Assembly: GCA_913043205.1 (NCBI GenBank)
Contig: CAJWLF010000011.1
Location: forward strand, 1 to 64,000
Direction: 5' to 3'
Origin: an uncultured Chloroflexota bacterium
GTDB lineage: Bacteria > Chloroflexota > UBA11872 > VXNJ01
Length of the DNA stretch: 64,000 nucleotides
Shown: piece by piece, positions 18,999 to 27,135 of the stretch
Position numbering within the stretch: position 1 is the stretch's first letter
Layout of the letters: each line of letters begins with the position of its first letter
Translations under genes and position numbers: made by a program
The notes under the pieces: model-generated
Told to the model about the DNA's origin: nothing
Database searches by the model: none
The model's input: the letters and a program-made list of their open reading frames with translations, nothing else

Positions 18999-19072
18999 GT
19001 CCTCGTAGCTCAGCTGGATAGAGCGTATGGTTGCGGACCATAAGGTCGGAGGTTCGAGTCCTCTCGAGGACG
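18999..19072 (+). tRNA. tRNA-Arg, anticodon GCG
   Basis: A complete cloverleaf can be drawn. The acceptor arm GTCCTCG (18999-19005) pairs perfectly with CGAGGAC (19065-19071), with discriminator G at 19072. The anticodon arm is TATGG-TTGCGGA-CCATA, so the anticodon is GCG and reads CGC/CGU (Arg). The T arm is GGAGG-TTCGAGT-CCTCT. CCA is not encoded; the next bases are CCC. A weak promoter (TTGGAC, 18-base gap, TACGAT) lies just upstream. GCG is less usual than ACG for this codon box in bacteria. Confidence 0.95.
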
Positions 19073-19098
19073 CCCTTGCAGGTTTCTTATCGATATTA

Positions 19099-20943
19099 TT
19101 AGCGGTAAGCGGATGCCTGCATCTCAAAAAGCTTTGAATATTTGCCTTTTAGGGACACTAGGTGCTCGTGGCTTCCCTGCTCTAAAACCTGACCATCCTG
19201 CAAGACGATTATACGATCGGCCATACGAACTGTGGTAAATCGATGGGAAATAAGGATAGCTATGCGATTCTGGGATAATTCTTGAAATCTATCAAATACC
19301 TCATGTTCACTTTCGACATCCAATGAAGAAGTAGGCTCATCTAGGATGAATATCTGGCCATCTCTCATATAGCCTCTAGCCAACGCAATTTTCTGCCATT
19401 GTCCGATCGATAAATTAGTTCCGCGTTTGAACCATCTGCCTAGTTGGGTATCGTACTTTTCGGGTAATCGATCAATGACTTTGTCAGCTCCACTCTTTTT
19501 CGCCGCCGCTTTAATCTTCTGATCATCATCGATGTCTTCTAAGGAGCCATATCCGACGTTAATTCCTGCCGACTCCTGATATCTGCCATAATCTTGAAAG
19601 ATAATTCCGACATTTTTTCGAAGATCTGTTATCGAATAATCCCTTATGTCCCTTCCATCTATCGTAATTGATCCTTTATCAACATCGTAAAATCGAGCTA
19701 GTAACTTAATTATCGTTGTTTTACCGGCTCCATTCGCGCCAACGATAGCAACCGTTTCTTTGGGATGCAGTGTCAAATTAAGCCCATTTAACACCACCTC
19801 GTCAGTGCCGGGATATGTGAAGTGAACATCAGAAAATACGATTCCTTTTGTAATTGGTGAGGGTAACTCTAGGCTTTCCTGGAAATCCGAGATTAAGGGT
19901 TCAAATTCCAAGAACTCAAAAAAGTTGTTAACAAATAGTCCTCTTTCATAAATCGATGTAACGCTTTGTAATAATTGGGTCGTAGCATCCACGGTAGCCT
20001 GGTATGCCTGATAAAAGATACCGATGGCGCCAAGCCCAAGATTTCGGGAGAGGACTTGAATGGTTATATAGATGAATACTGAAGCGCTTCCGATTGCACC
20101 TAGTATCTGAAGCACTAGTGCGGCTCGAGAACTCCTGATCGTCAAACTAGCGTTCTCACTAAAGAATTGATCAAAAGTATTGCGATATATCGATATGAGA
20201 TACCTCCCTAAATTGAAGATACGCAGCTCTTTGATGTAATCGTCGTTGGTTATTAGCCAACGGAAGTATGCTAATCGCCTGACAGTAGGTGATCTCCATG
20301 TTTGCAGTTGAAAACGCTCTCTGCTGAATTTAACTTCGATTCCTAAAGCAGGGATCGTGGTTATTAGGACAACCAGTACCACCCACCAGCTAAGTGTGAA
20401 TAAAAGGGCCATCATCGTTAGCAATGTGATTGCGTTCTGAGCAATAGCAAACGATTCTGAGACAATCTGTAGGGGTCCTTCACGAGCCTCTCTTTGGGCA
20501 TTTTCCAGCCGGTCATAAAAAGCTGCGTTTTCAAAATATGAAATGTCGAGAGACTCTGATTTCTCAAGGATCATTAGATTAGTTCTATTGGTGAACAGGT
20601 CGCCTAACAAGGCCCTTATAGCAATGCCCGATGTCCGCAATATGAATCCAATAATCATTATCGCTAGGTGTAGTCCAATGAGTTGAAGTATCTGGCGAGG
20701 GTCAGAGGAATTGGTTCTCAATAGCAATTCAGCCTGATTCAATATTGCTCCGAAAACCCACACCGAGGCGGCTGGAACTAACGCATTTGTTACCGTTATC
20801 GTGCTCAAAAGTAAGGTTAATGGCTTGTTTGTATCCCAAACAAGTACAAGGACTCTGATAGCGTTTCGGAAAGATTCATTTACTCTAGCTATCTTGAATT
20901 GGGTTTCATTGCCGCTACGAAATTGATGGTATCCCGAACTCAT
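19099..20943 (-). CDS. ABC exporter, fused permease and ATPase
   Basis: A half-transporter of about 614 residues that should homodimerise. The N-terminal 330 residues hold six membrane helices. The ATPase domain has Walker A GANGAGKTT, the Q-loop GIIFQDYGRY, a signature LSIGQWQKIALARG and Walker B IFILDEPTSSLD. The signature has 'LSIGQ' rather than LSGGQ, a tolerated variant. I prefer the ATG at 20943 over the TTG at 20955, but neither has a clear ribosome site. It lies third in a run mscS-SDR-ABC on the minus strand. Substrate is likely a lipid, peptide or drug; unknown. Confidence 0.88.
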   Translation of the reverse strand: MSSGYHQFRSGNETQFKIARVNESFRNAIRVLVLVWDTNKPLTLLLSTITVTNALVPAASVWVFGAILNQAELLLRTNSSDPRQILQLIGLHLAIMIIGFILRTSGIAIRALLGDLFTNRTNLMILEKSESLDISYFENAAFYDRLENAQREAREGPLQIVSESFAIAQNAITLLTMMALLFTLSWWVVLVVLITTIPALGIEVKFSRERFQLQTWRSPTVRRLAYFRWLITNDDYIKELRIFNLGRYLISIYRNTFDQFFSENASLTIRSSRAALVLQILGAIGSASVFIYITIQVLSRNLGLGAIGIFYQAYQATVDATTQLLQSVTSIYERGLFVNNFFEFLEFEPLISDFQESLELPSPITKGIVFSDVHFTYPGTDEVVLNGLNLTLHPKETVAIVGANGAGKTTIIKLLARFYDVDKGSITIDGRDIRDYSITDLRKNVGIIFQDYGRYQESAGINVGYGSLEDIDDDQKIKAAAKKSGADKVIDRLPEKYDTQLGRWFKRGTNLSIGQWQKIALARGYMRDGQIFILDEPTSSLDVESEHEVFDRFQELSQNRIAILISHRFTTVRMADRIIVLQDGQVLEQGSHEHLVSLKGKYSKLFEMQASAYR

Positions 20944-20985
20944 AAAAATGTTCAAAACTGCATTATGAATATATCGGCTGTTAGG

Positions 20986-21765
20986 CTAGATTGCATCAGA
21001 CGCCGCTCCATCGACAGTTATCGCGGCTCCTGATACATATGAGGCAGCGTCCGAGGCCAAAAATGCAACCACCGATGCGACCTCCTCTGGCTTTCCGATT
21101 CTTCCAATGGGTACCTCACGACCCAGTGAAGCAACAAAGGATTCCCATGGCACATCATTACTCTGTTCTGCCCACCGTCGTCGCGTTTGGGCGCTTTTTA
21201 TTTGACCCACCATGACGGTGTTTACCAGGATATTAGGGGCGAAATCCTTGGACATTGCCTTTGTCAAAGCGATGCCAGCCGCACGACTGACAGATGTTGG
21301 GAGAGATTCTCTTCCAGGTTGTTTTCCACCAGCATGAGTGATGTTGATTATCCGAGCAGATTTTGACTTATTTAAATAGGGCATGGCAGCCCGAGAACAG
21401 CGTATCGCGCCAAATAGCTTTAGTTGAAGGTCATCGTCCCAGGAGCCATCATCTACCTGATCAAATGATTGGGCGGCAGACGTACCAGCATTGTTCACCA
21501 ATATATCAATGGTCCCGAAATACGAGTATGTCTGATCGATAAATCTTTGTACTTGCACCGGAGCGGTCACATCACACTGCATCGAAAAGATGTTTGTTTC
21601 AGAGATACCGTGCAATTTTTTTTCAGCAGCTAATAATACATCTTTACGGCGGGAGCATATTGACACACGCGCTCCTTCTTCCAACAACGTTTTGGCTATG
21701 GCAAAACCTATCCCTTCACTACCCCCTGTTACTATTGCTGTTTTGCCCGTCAAGCCTAGATTCAT
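20986..21765 (-). CDS. SDR-family protein lacking the usual catalytic residues
   Basis: A 259-residue Rossmann-fold SDR. The cofactor site TGGSEGIG (13-20), NNAG (91-94) and the C-terminal PIGRIGKPEEVASVVAFLAS block are all standard, so it should fold and bind NAD(P). The active site is not standard: the catalytic Ser position reads His144 (NITHAGG), the Tyr position Thr157 and the Lys position Arg161 (PTSVSRAAG). I recall a divergent SDR subfamily with a similar 'SvSRAAGIALTK' stretch, so this may be a lineage trait and not decay. It could be a binding or regulatory protein, or use another chemistry. Confidence 0.85.
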   Translation of the reverse strand: MNLGLTGKTAIVTGGSEGIGFAIAKTLLEEGARVSICSRRKDVLLAAEKKLHGISETNIFSMQCDVTAPVQVQRFIDQTYSYFGTIDILVNNAGTSAAQSFDQVDDGSWDDDLQLKLFGAIRCSRAAMPYLNKSKSARIINITHAGGKQPGRESLPTSVSRAAGIALTKAMSKDFAPNILVNTVMVGQIKSAQTRRRWAEQSNDVPWESFVASLGREVPIGRIGKPEEVASVVAFLASDAASYVSGAAITVDGAASDAI

Positions 21766-21773
21766 AGTTAGTG

Positions 21774-22727
21774 TTATTCTTCCCCTTCGTCGGTTCCATT
21801 TGAGCGGCGACCCCGAAATGAGTTCGGCCCCGATTGTGTCGCTGTATCGTCGGACGAGCTCTCGCTAACTTCACTAGGGTTAGCGAAATTAGATTTAATG
21901 TGCAGATCTCTTTGCGGAAATGGTATCTGTATTGACTCTTGGGCGAATACTCGATCAATTTCGTAATGCAGATCACTCAGAGTGGCCAGTCTCTTGGCAG
22001 GGGCGTCTACCCAGGCATAAACTCGGAAATTTAGAGCTGAATCACCGAATTCTATAAAAAACACCTTAGGTTCCGGTGTGTCCAACACGTCAGGATGATT
22101 TTGGATGACTCCCAGGATGAGCTTCTCAGCTTTCCGAGTGTTGGTACCATACGCTACACCAACCGTGAACTTGATACGTACGGTCATGTCAGTATGGGTC
22201 CAGTTATCAACCTGGTTTGTTAGAACTTGTGAATTAGGCACGATCACCTGTGTGAATTCAAATGTCCGGATGATTGTAGCTCTCAGTCCAATCCTTTCAA
22301 CTACTCCGCGCACACCATTAACTTCAATGATGTCTCCATCTTTGATTGGTCGCTCGGATAGCATGATAAGGCCAGAAACGAAGTTTTCTGCGATTCGTTG
22401 TAGGCCAAATCCCAAACCTATTCCCACTGCACCTAATGGAACCAACAAGACCCCGAGGTCGAACCCTAAAGCAGACAGTGCAATGTATATGCCAATAAAT
22501 AAAACCGAGCCTCTTACTAGGGTGCCGGCTAGATGAGAACCACTGGCCGTTAAACCTGCCTTTGAAGCAACTTCCTTAATCACCCGCGAGGCTATTCTGT
22601 TAGCGATTAGGTAGGTGATAAGAGCAATGAGAAGAACCTGGATAATCCCAAGCAAAGTCACCGGATTTCCCTGAAGGCTAGTAAGTTGTGTGTTTAACAC
22701 ATTCCAAATGAGAAGAAGAAGATCCAT
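21774..22727 (-). CDS. mscS: MscS-family mechanosensitive ion channel
   Basis: About 317 residues. Three N-terminal helices are followed by the pore helix segment VPLGAVGIGLGFGLQRIAENFVSG, with the Gly/Ala packing typical of MscS. The beta domain starts at IKDGDIIEVNGVRGVVERIGLRATIIRT, which is diagnostic. The C-terminal 50 residues are Ser/Asp/Gly-rich and probably disordered. The channel opens under membrane tension to release solutes in osmotic downshock. I favour the ATG at 22727 over a TTG at 22751 because family similarity begins there. Confidence 0.9.
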   Translation of the reverse strand: MDLLLLIWNVLNTQLTSLQGNPVTLLGIIQVLLIALITYLIANRIASRVIKEVASKAGLTASGSHLAGTLVRGSVLFIGIYIALSALGFDLGVLLVPLGAVGIGLGFGLQRIAENFVSGLIMLSERPIKDGDIIEVNGVRGVVERIGLRATIIRTFEFTQVIVPNSQVLTNQVDNWTHTDMTVRIKFTVGVAYGTNTRKAEKLILGVIQNHPDVLDTPEPKVFFIEFGDSALNFRVYAWVDAPAKRLATLSDLHYEIDRVFAQESIQIPFPQRDLHIKSNFANPSEVSESSSDDTATQSGPNSFRGRRSNGTDEGEE

Positions 22728-22871
22728 GGTTTTGGTTTCCAATATTTGCAACCTATATAATGACTACAACAGGTCTTAATCGGTCACATCATATAACGAA
22801 CTGGTGCGGCCGAGACTTACCTGATAATCATAATAACAGCCCGTTAGCGAAGCTACGGTATTAGGAGCGAT

Positions 22872-23633
22872 TTGGTGCGGTCAAATTTCGTAAAAGACAA
22901 GTTGAATTCTGGAGAGACTTCTGTAGGGACTTTCCTTAATCTGTGTTCTCCTATGGCGGCAGAAGCCTTGATTGCATTAGGGTACGAATGGGCGGTCGTC
23001 GATACCGAACATAGTGCATGGGATTTTGCTGACGCTACAGCAACTTTTGCTGCAATCGAGGCAAAGGGCGGCATACCTTTAGCCCGAACCTGGGACCACT
23101 CTCGTGTTGCGATATCAAGGCTTTTAGACGCCGGTGCTCTCGGATTAGTCATTCCCCACGTCAGCACCGCCGAAAGTGCTGAACAATTCGCTGATGCCTT
23201 CCGCTACCCGCCACTTGGCCATCGATCCGTTGGTTCAAGTCGCGCGACCCTATTGAACTCTGAATACAGGAATGGTTGGGCAAACGATAATGTGATGCTA
23301 ATTCCACAAATCGAAGATCCAAACGGAGTGGCAAATGTCTATGAAATCGCATCTATCGAAGGGGTGGACGCCATATTTATTGGGCCAAACGATCTCGCAC
23401 TAGAAATGGGACTGACCGCAAATGATGTATTTACTCATCCAGACCATCTTGCAGCGATCAATGAGATATTGAACGGAGCAAAAAAAGCAGGCAAACCTGC
23501 TGGCCTTTCAGTGTCAGACGGCGCCACCGCAAAACGATTCATCAAGGATGGCTTCACAATGATCGATTTATCGAATGACTTTAGACTACTCCAAAAGTCA
23601 GCCTCAAATGAATTGGCTAAGGCCATACGCTAA
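22872..23633 (+). CDS. HpcH/HpaI-family aldolase
   Basis: A 253-residue class II aldolase of the 2-dehydro-3-deoxyglucarate/4-hydroxy-2-oxoheptanedioate type. Characteristic parts are the general base region VDTEHSAWDF, the arginine in PLARTWDHS, the glycine-rich ALGLVIPHVSTAESA and the metal-site FIGPNDLALEMG. It would split a 2-oxo-3-deoxy acid to pyruvate and an aldehyde with Mg or Mn. It starts at TTG (22872) or the adjacent GTG (22875) with TAGGAG upstream. Its end overlaps by 4 bases the end of a convergent FAH-family gene, another 2-oxo acid enzyme. Confidence 0.88.
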   Translation: MVRSNFVKDKLNSGETSVGTFLNLCSPMAAEALIALGYEWAVVDTEHSAWDFADATATFAAIEAKGGIPLARTWDHSRVAISRLLDAGALGLVIPHVSTAESAEQFADAFRYPPLGHRSVGSSRATLLNSEYRNGWANDNVMLIPQIEDPNGVANVYEIASIEGVDAIFIGPNDLALEMGLTANDVFTHPDHLAAINEILNGAKKAGKPAGLSVSDGATAKRFIKDGFTMIDLSNDFRLLQKSASNELAKAIR

Positions 23634-24529
23634 CAGCGATCGGAATATGCTAATTTTTTGACCGGGTTTGACAACGTTCCAATTATCGGATGATGTATCT
23701 CTACCACATCATCATGAGCCAGGGCACAATCCTCAGGAACAATGATTCCGGTGCCTGTAGTAAGCACGGTCCCAGGGTAAGTAGGGTTGTTGCGAGTGAG
23801 ATAGTCCGATAGGTCGGCAAATTCTCTGCGAATCAAACTCAGATCTACCGACCCTTCAAAAAGAGTTTCACCACCACGAAGGATTGTCGCACTCAATTCA
23901 CCTGCTCTAGGGTCGGGTATGTCGTCTGTGGTCACCAATATTGGACCGAGTGCTAGGCATCCATAAAATACTTTTGATTGAGGCAAGTACAGAGCATTTT
24001 CCCGTTCTATGTCCCAGGCTGAATTGTCATTGCAAAGGGAATACGCAAGGGCTCGGCCGTTAGAGTCCATCACGAACGCCAATTCGGGCTCCGGTGCTGT
24101 AAACGATGAGTCAGCTCTTATCGATATGGCCTCATTCGGGCCGACCGCATGCCGGTAGTCTCCCTTGTAAAATAGCTCTGGTCGTTCCCCTAGGTAAACT
24201 TGGTTATACATGCTTGTAGGGTTGTCTATCTCTTCGTCTCGAAACTCGGCGCTTTTCCGGTAGGTAACGCCCGCCCCCCAAGCCTCGGGTATTTTTAATG
24301 GAATCGTGAGTTTAAACTGATTGCTTACGTTAGTCAGTTCCTCAAATGAGGGTCCGCGTACGGTGCTTTGCTTGGAGGCAACGTCCTCTAATGGGGAGCC
24401 GGATCTGTCCGCCTCCTTAACCAGGTCAATGATCAAGGTTCCCGTTGGGAACAACTCAATTGTTTCACCAGCTATGAATCCCGATTTCGTTTCATCAGTG
24501 GATGTATCGATGAACTGCAACAGTTTCAT
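23630..24529 (-). CDS. Fumarylacetoacetate hydrolase (FAH) family enzyme
   Basis: A 299-residue FAH-fold protein. The metal ligands can be seen in APEPELAFVMD (Glu-x-Glu) and the Asp of NDNSAWDIERENALYLPQ. That 'D.SaWDiEreNplYLpQ' wording and the KVFYGCLALGP block are typical of the branch containing 2-keto-3-deoxy-sugar-acid dehydratases, so a sugar-acid role is likelier than true fumarylacetoacetate hydrolysis. It is the last gene of a tight minus-strand run mazG-P1 peptidase-SAM hydrolase-FAH. It meets the HpcH aldolase gene tail to tail. Confidence 0.85.
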   Translation of the reverse strand: MKLLQFIDTSTDETKSGFIAGETIELFPTGTLIIDLVKEADRSGSPLEDVASKQSTVRGPSFEELTNVSNQFKLTIPLKIPEAWGAGVTYRKSAEFRDEEIDNPTSMYNQVYLGERPELFYKGDYRHAVGPNEAISIRADSSFTAPEPELAFVMDSNGRALAYSLCNDNSAWDIERENALYLPQSKVFYGCLALGPILVTTDDIPDPRAGELSATILRGGETLFEGSVDLSLIRREFADLSDYLTRNNPTYPGTVLTTGTGIIVPEDCALAHDDVVEIHHPIIGTLSNPVKKLAYSDRC

Positions 24530-24559
24530 GATCTATTTTCCTTTCATATAGTCTTGAAC

Positions 24560-25399
24560 TTATTCAATCAAATTTGAGCCATGATCGATTTTATGTACTG
24601 ATATTTTGTCTCCAGTTGACAGCCCAGTAACAGCGGAGCAATTTGAATTAGGGGCAGCAAATTCTAGGTATCCAGCACTACCAATAACACCAACAACTTC
24701 AACATCATGCTGATAACTACTAACCACCGGTATATTTGCACACCAGCCAGCGGTTTCCGTGGCATTGCTTCGAACTTGAAGAATTTGAGTTGCCTCATCT
24801 AACCAATCCTGTGGGATATTGGTAATTAAGTTACCGAATGAATCCTCGTAGATGATCGTCGCATCAATAATATTGTTGGATTGGATTACTGCTTCTTCGA
24901 AAGCAATCTCATGAATTTGAGATGTTTTTTCACCCAGAAGATTTGCTTCTACCCCATTTGCGTAGTGGGCGGCTACTGGAGCAAATACATCACGCCCGTG
25001 AAATGTATTGCTAATTGTATTCATCCAATAATCACGTTGAGTCAAATGATAAAAAGTACACTCAACATTACTGTTTTGTGTAACTCGTGAAAACACTCCG
25101 TTGTCTGGCCCAATATACGTTTTCGGCCCGGATTTAATCAATATGGGCCTTCTGGAGGACCCTACACCTGGATCAATGACTGCAACGACTACGCATACGG
25201 CCGGCAAGTATGGAAGTACAAACTCCAAAGTATAGGCAGCCTGGGTAATATCTCCTCGCTTGATTCCATGAGAAATGTCTAGTATTCGGGTTTCAGGACA
25301 ATTGTTAATCAGAACAGATTTCATAATAGAAACATAAGGGTCGCTGTACCCAAAGTCGGTAAGCAACGCGATGGTTTTCGGTTGAGATAATTGGGGCAT
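24560..25399 (-). CDS. SAM hydroxide adenosyltransferase (DUF62 family)
   Basis: A 279-residue member of the family that includes fluorinase, chlorinase and SAM hydroxide adenosyltransferase. It carries LLTDFGYSDPYVSIMK at the N-terminus, DPGVGSSRRP (Asp and Arg of the Asp-Arg-His triad), GPDNGVFS and FHGRDVFAPVAAH (His of the triad). The intact triad points to the water-using enzyme that makes adenosine and methionine from SAM, not to a halogenase. It follows the P1 peptidase gene by 2 bases. Its physiological purpose in bacteria is unsettled. Confidence 0.88.
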   Translation of the reverse strand: MPQLSQPKTIALLTDFGYSDPYVSIMKSVLINNCPETRILDISHGIKRGDITQAAYTLEFVLPYLPAVCVVVAVIDPGVGSSRRPILIKSGPKTYIGPDNGVFSRVTQNSNVECTFYHLTQRDYWMNTISNTFHGRDVFAPVAAHYANGVEANLLGEKTSQIHEIAFEEAVIQSNNIIDATIIYEDSFGNLITNIPQDWLDEATQILQVRSNATETAGWCANIPVVSSYQHDVEVVGVIGSAGYLEFAAPNSNCSAVTGLSTGDKISVHKIDHGSNLIE

Positions 25400-25401
25400 A
25401 T

Positions 25402-26349
25402 CTAAAATAAGACCGGATTTAAATTTGGGACGCCAAAAGCTGTCTCGGCCTGGCGCGCAGCCTGCCTAATAGCTTCAGCGACGGTCTGCGCTGCAAGGCT
25501 GCCGACCAAATCCACACTCGCATACTGCTGACTACTGCTACAGGAGCTTGAAAACAGCACGTCACCATCGTGACTGGTGTGTGATGGATAGATTGAGCGA
25601 GCGATACCATCATGAGCCATGTTAGCGACTTTACAATGTTCAGCCTTGCCAAAGGCAGCGTTCGTCATTATGCATCCTATAACCGTATTCTGGCCGGCAC
25701 TGTTGTCCAGTGAAAGAACGTCCAGTGACGATGCCAAACGATCATTTTCTCTTAGTCCAGCCAATGGAGAGCCATCCGCATCGATAATGGTGCCCAACGG
25801 GTTAGCTATCACAATAGCTCCTACCTTGAGATTGTCCCTGCTCACAGATGCCACAGCCAGGCCTGTTTTACAACCAAACGTGCCTGGCCCTGCAGTGGCG
25901 CCTGTCCCGGCACCCACATTACCGGTGGCAAATGAATCAGAGTCGGCGTTTGCTATCGCTAAACGTCCATGCTGTTCTCGTGGCCATACCATGTCGCCCA
26001 CTGTCAGGTCGAATATGACTGCTGCAGGGACGATCGGAATCGGACCGCCTGGGGTCATATACCCCTGTCCCCTTGACCGCAGAATTTCCGCAATGCCACT
26101 TGCAGTGGATAGACCCAATGCGCTTCCACCGGTCAACACTAATGCATCTACGTATTGAACGGACTTAGTAGGGTGGAGAAGATCTATTTCTCTTGTTCCC
26201 GTTGCGGATCCCCTTGCATCAACCCCGCAAGAGGCCGAGCCTGGGAAATGAATTACTGTCACGCCTGTCCCACCCTTATTGTCGGTCCAGTGTCCTACCT
26301 TGACGTTCCCAATGGACAAAAAATCGTTGCTTTCAAATGAAATATTCAT
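25402..26349 (-). CDS. P1/S58-family peptidase (DmpA-like)
   Basis: A 315-residue self-processing N-terminal-nucleophile hydrolase. The opening SIGNVKVGHWTD, the GGSALGL loop and the GNVGAGTGATAG segment are standard. The predicted cleavage point is in CIMTNAAFGKAEHCKVANMA, with Thr as the likely nucleophile, as in NylC-type members, where DmpA itself uses Ser. It would release N-terminal residues from peptides or beta-peptides, or open amides. It starts immediately after the mazG stop, so the two are probably translationally linked. Confidence 0.87.
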   Translation of the reverse strand: MNISFESNDFLSIGNVKVGHWTDNKGGTGVTVIHFPGSASCGVDARGSATGTREIDLLHPTKSVQYVDALVLTGGSALGLSTASGIAEILRSRGQGYMTPGGPIPIVPAAVIFDLTVGDMVWPREQHGRLAIANADSDSFATGNVGAGTGATAGPGTFGCKTGLAVASVSRDNLKVGAIVIANPLGTIIDADGSPLAGLRENDRLASSLDVLSLDNSAGQNTVIGCIMTNAAFGKAEHCKVANMAHDGIARSIYPSHTSHDGDVLFSSSCSSSQQYASVDLVGSLAAQTVAEAIRQAARQAETAFGVPNLNPVLF

Positions 26350-27054
26350 CTAATCGGGTATAGCACTCTCTCTCACCAATTCAGACACGTATTCTCTTAG
26401 TGTGGACTCAGGGTCAATATTTAACCTTAACGCCATGTCGCATATTCCCATAAGGGAATGGGCAACGTATTCTTTTTTGCGTTTCTCAGACCAAGACTCT
26501 ATGTCGGAATTGGAGGGAGAGAAGTCAATTTCGTTATGTGTTGGGTAGCATGAATCAGGTGGATCAAAATCAATCCTCCCGAACAGCCGGGAAGCCTGTA
26601 TCAATGCTGGCATCATGGAATCTTTCGAAACTGCCCGTTTTGATCCAGGTTCGTTCCGTTTGATATCTTCCCACAACTTGATTGCATCTTCCGTCGTATT
26701 GGCAGAATCGTCACCAAAAACATGCGGGTGGCGTCTGGTCAACTTGTCGTGAGCCCTAGAAATAACATCTACTAATGAAAATTCATCGGTCTCAGATGCT
26801 ATTTCACATTGGATTAGAATGTGAAATAGCAGGTCTCCTAACTCTTCACATAGAAAATCCGTGTCGCACGCGTCTATTGCGTCCAAGACTTCGAAGGCCT
26901 CTTCCAATAATCCTTGTTTGAGGGAATGGTGTGTTTGTTCTCGGTCCCAGGGACAGCCAGAGGGCGATCGAAGAACCGATATCACTTCAATCATTTGCAA
27001 GATTTGAGTAGCGACATTGTCATGACTAATTTGATTGTCCTTGTTTTTTGACAT
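26350..27054 (-). CDS. mazG: MazG nucleoside triphosphate pyrophosphohydrolase
   Basis: About 234 residues with the MazG signature in order: CPWDREQTHHSLKQGLLEEAFEVLDAI and the EELGDLLFHILIQ metal helix, then RRHPHVFGD. It hydrolyses NTPs and dNTPs, cleaning the pool or lowering (p)ppGpp. E. coli MazG has two such domains and 263 residues; here the second half is only weakly conserved. I prefer the ATG at 27054 (MSKNKDN), which has GGAAAG upstream, over the ATG at 27108. It is the promoter-proximal gene of a four-gene run and diverges from gcvT. Confidence 0.92.
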   Translation of the reverse strand: MSKNKDNQISHDNVATQILQMIEVISVLRSPSGCPWDREQTHHSLKQGLLEEAFEVLDAIDACDTDFLCEELGDLLFHILIQCEIASETDEFSLVDVISRAHDKLTRRHPHVFGDDSANTTEDAIKLWEDIKRNEPGSKRAVSKDSMMPALIQASRLFGRIDFDPPDSCYPTHNEIDFSPSNSDIESWSEKRKKEYVAHSLMGICDMALRLNIDPESTLREYVSELVRESAIPD

Positions 27055-27135
27055 ATTGCTTTCCGTGATGGTCTCTAGAATTGTAAGATTTAGTCCGGAA
27101 AAACGCATTCTATCGGAAGAGATAAGGATTCGGTC

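Noticed and set aside
18864-19127. Minus-strand open frame of 87 residues across the tRNA
   Set aside because: It contains SSRGLEPPT-like sequence, the well-known false translation of the antisense of a tRNA gene.
25619-26158. 179-residue plus-strand frame
   Set aside because: Antisense to the P1 peptidase, with Ala/Pro-rich composition produced by the coding strand's codon pattern.
27055-27135. Glycine riboswitch before the gcv operon
   Set aside because: Only about 80 bases separate mazG and gcvT starts, and no tandem aptamer-like GG/CC core is visible.
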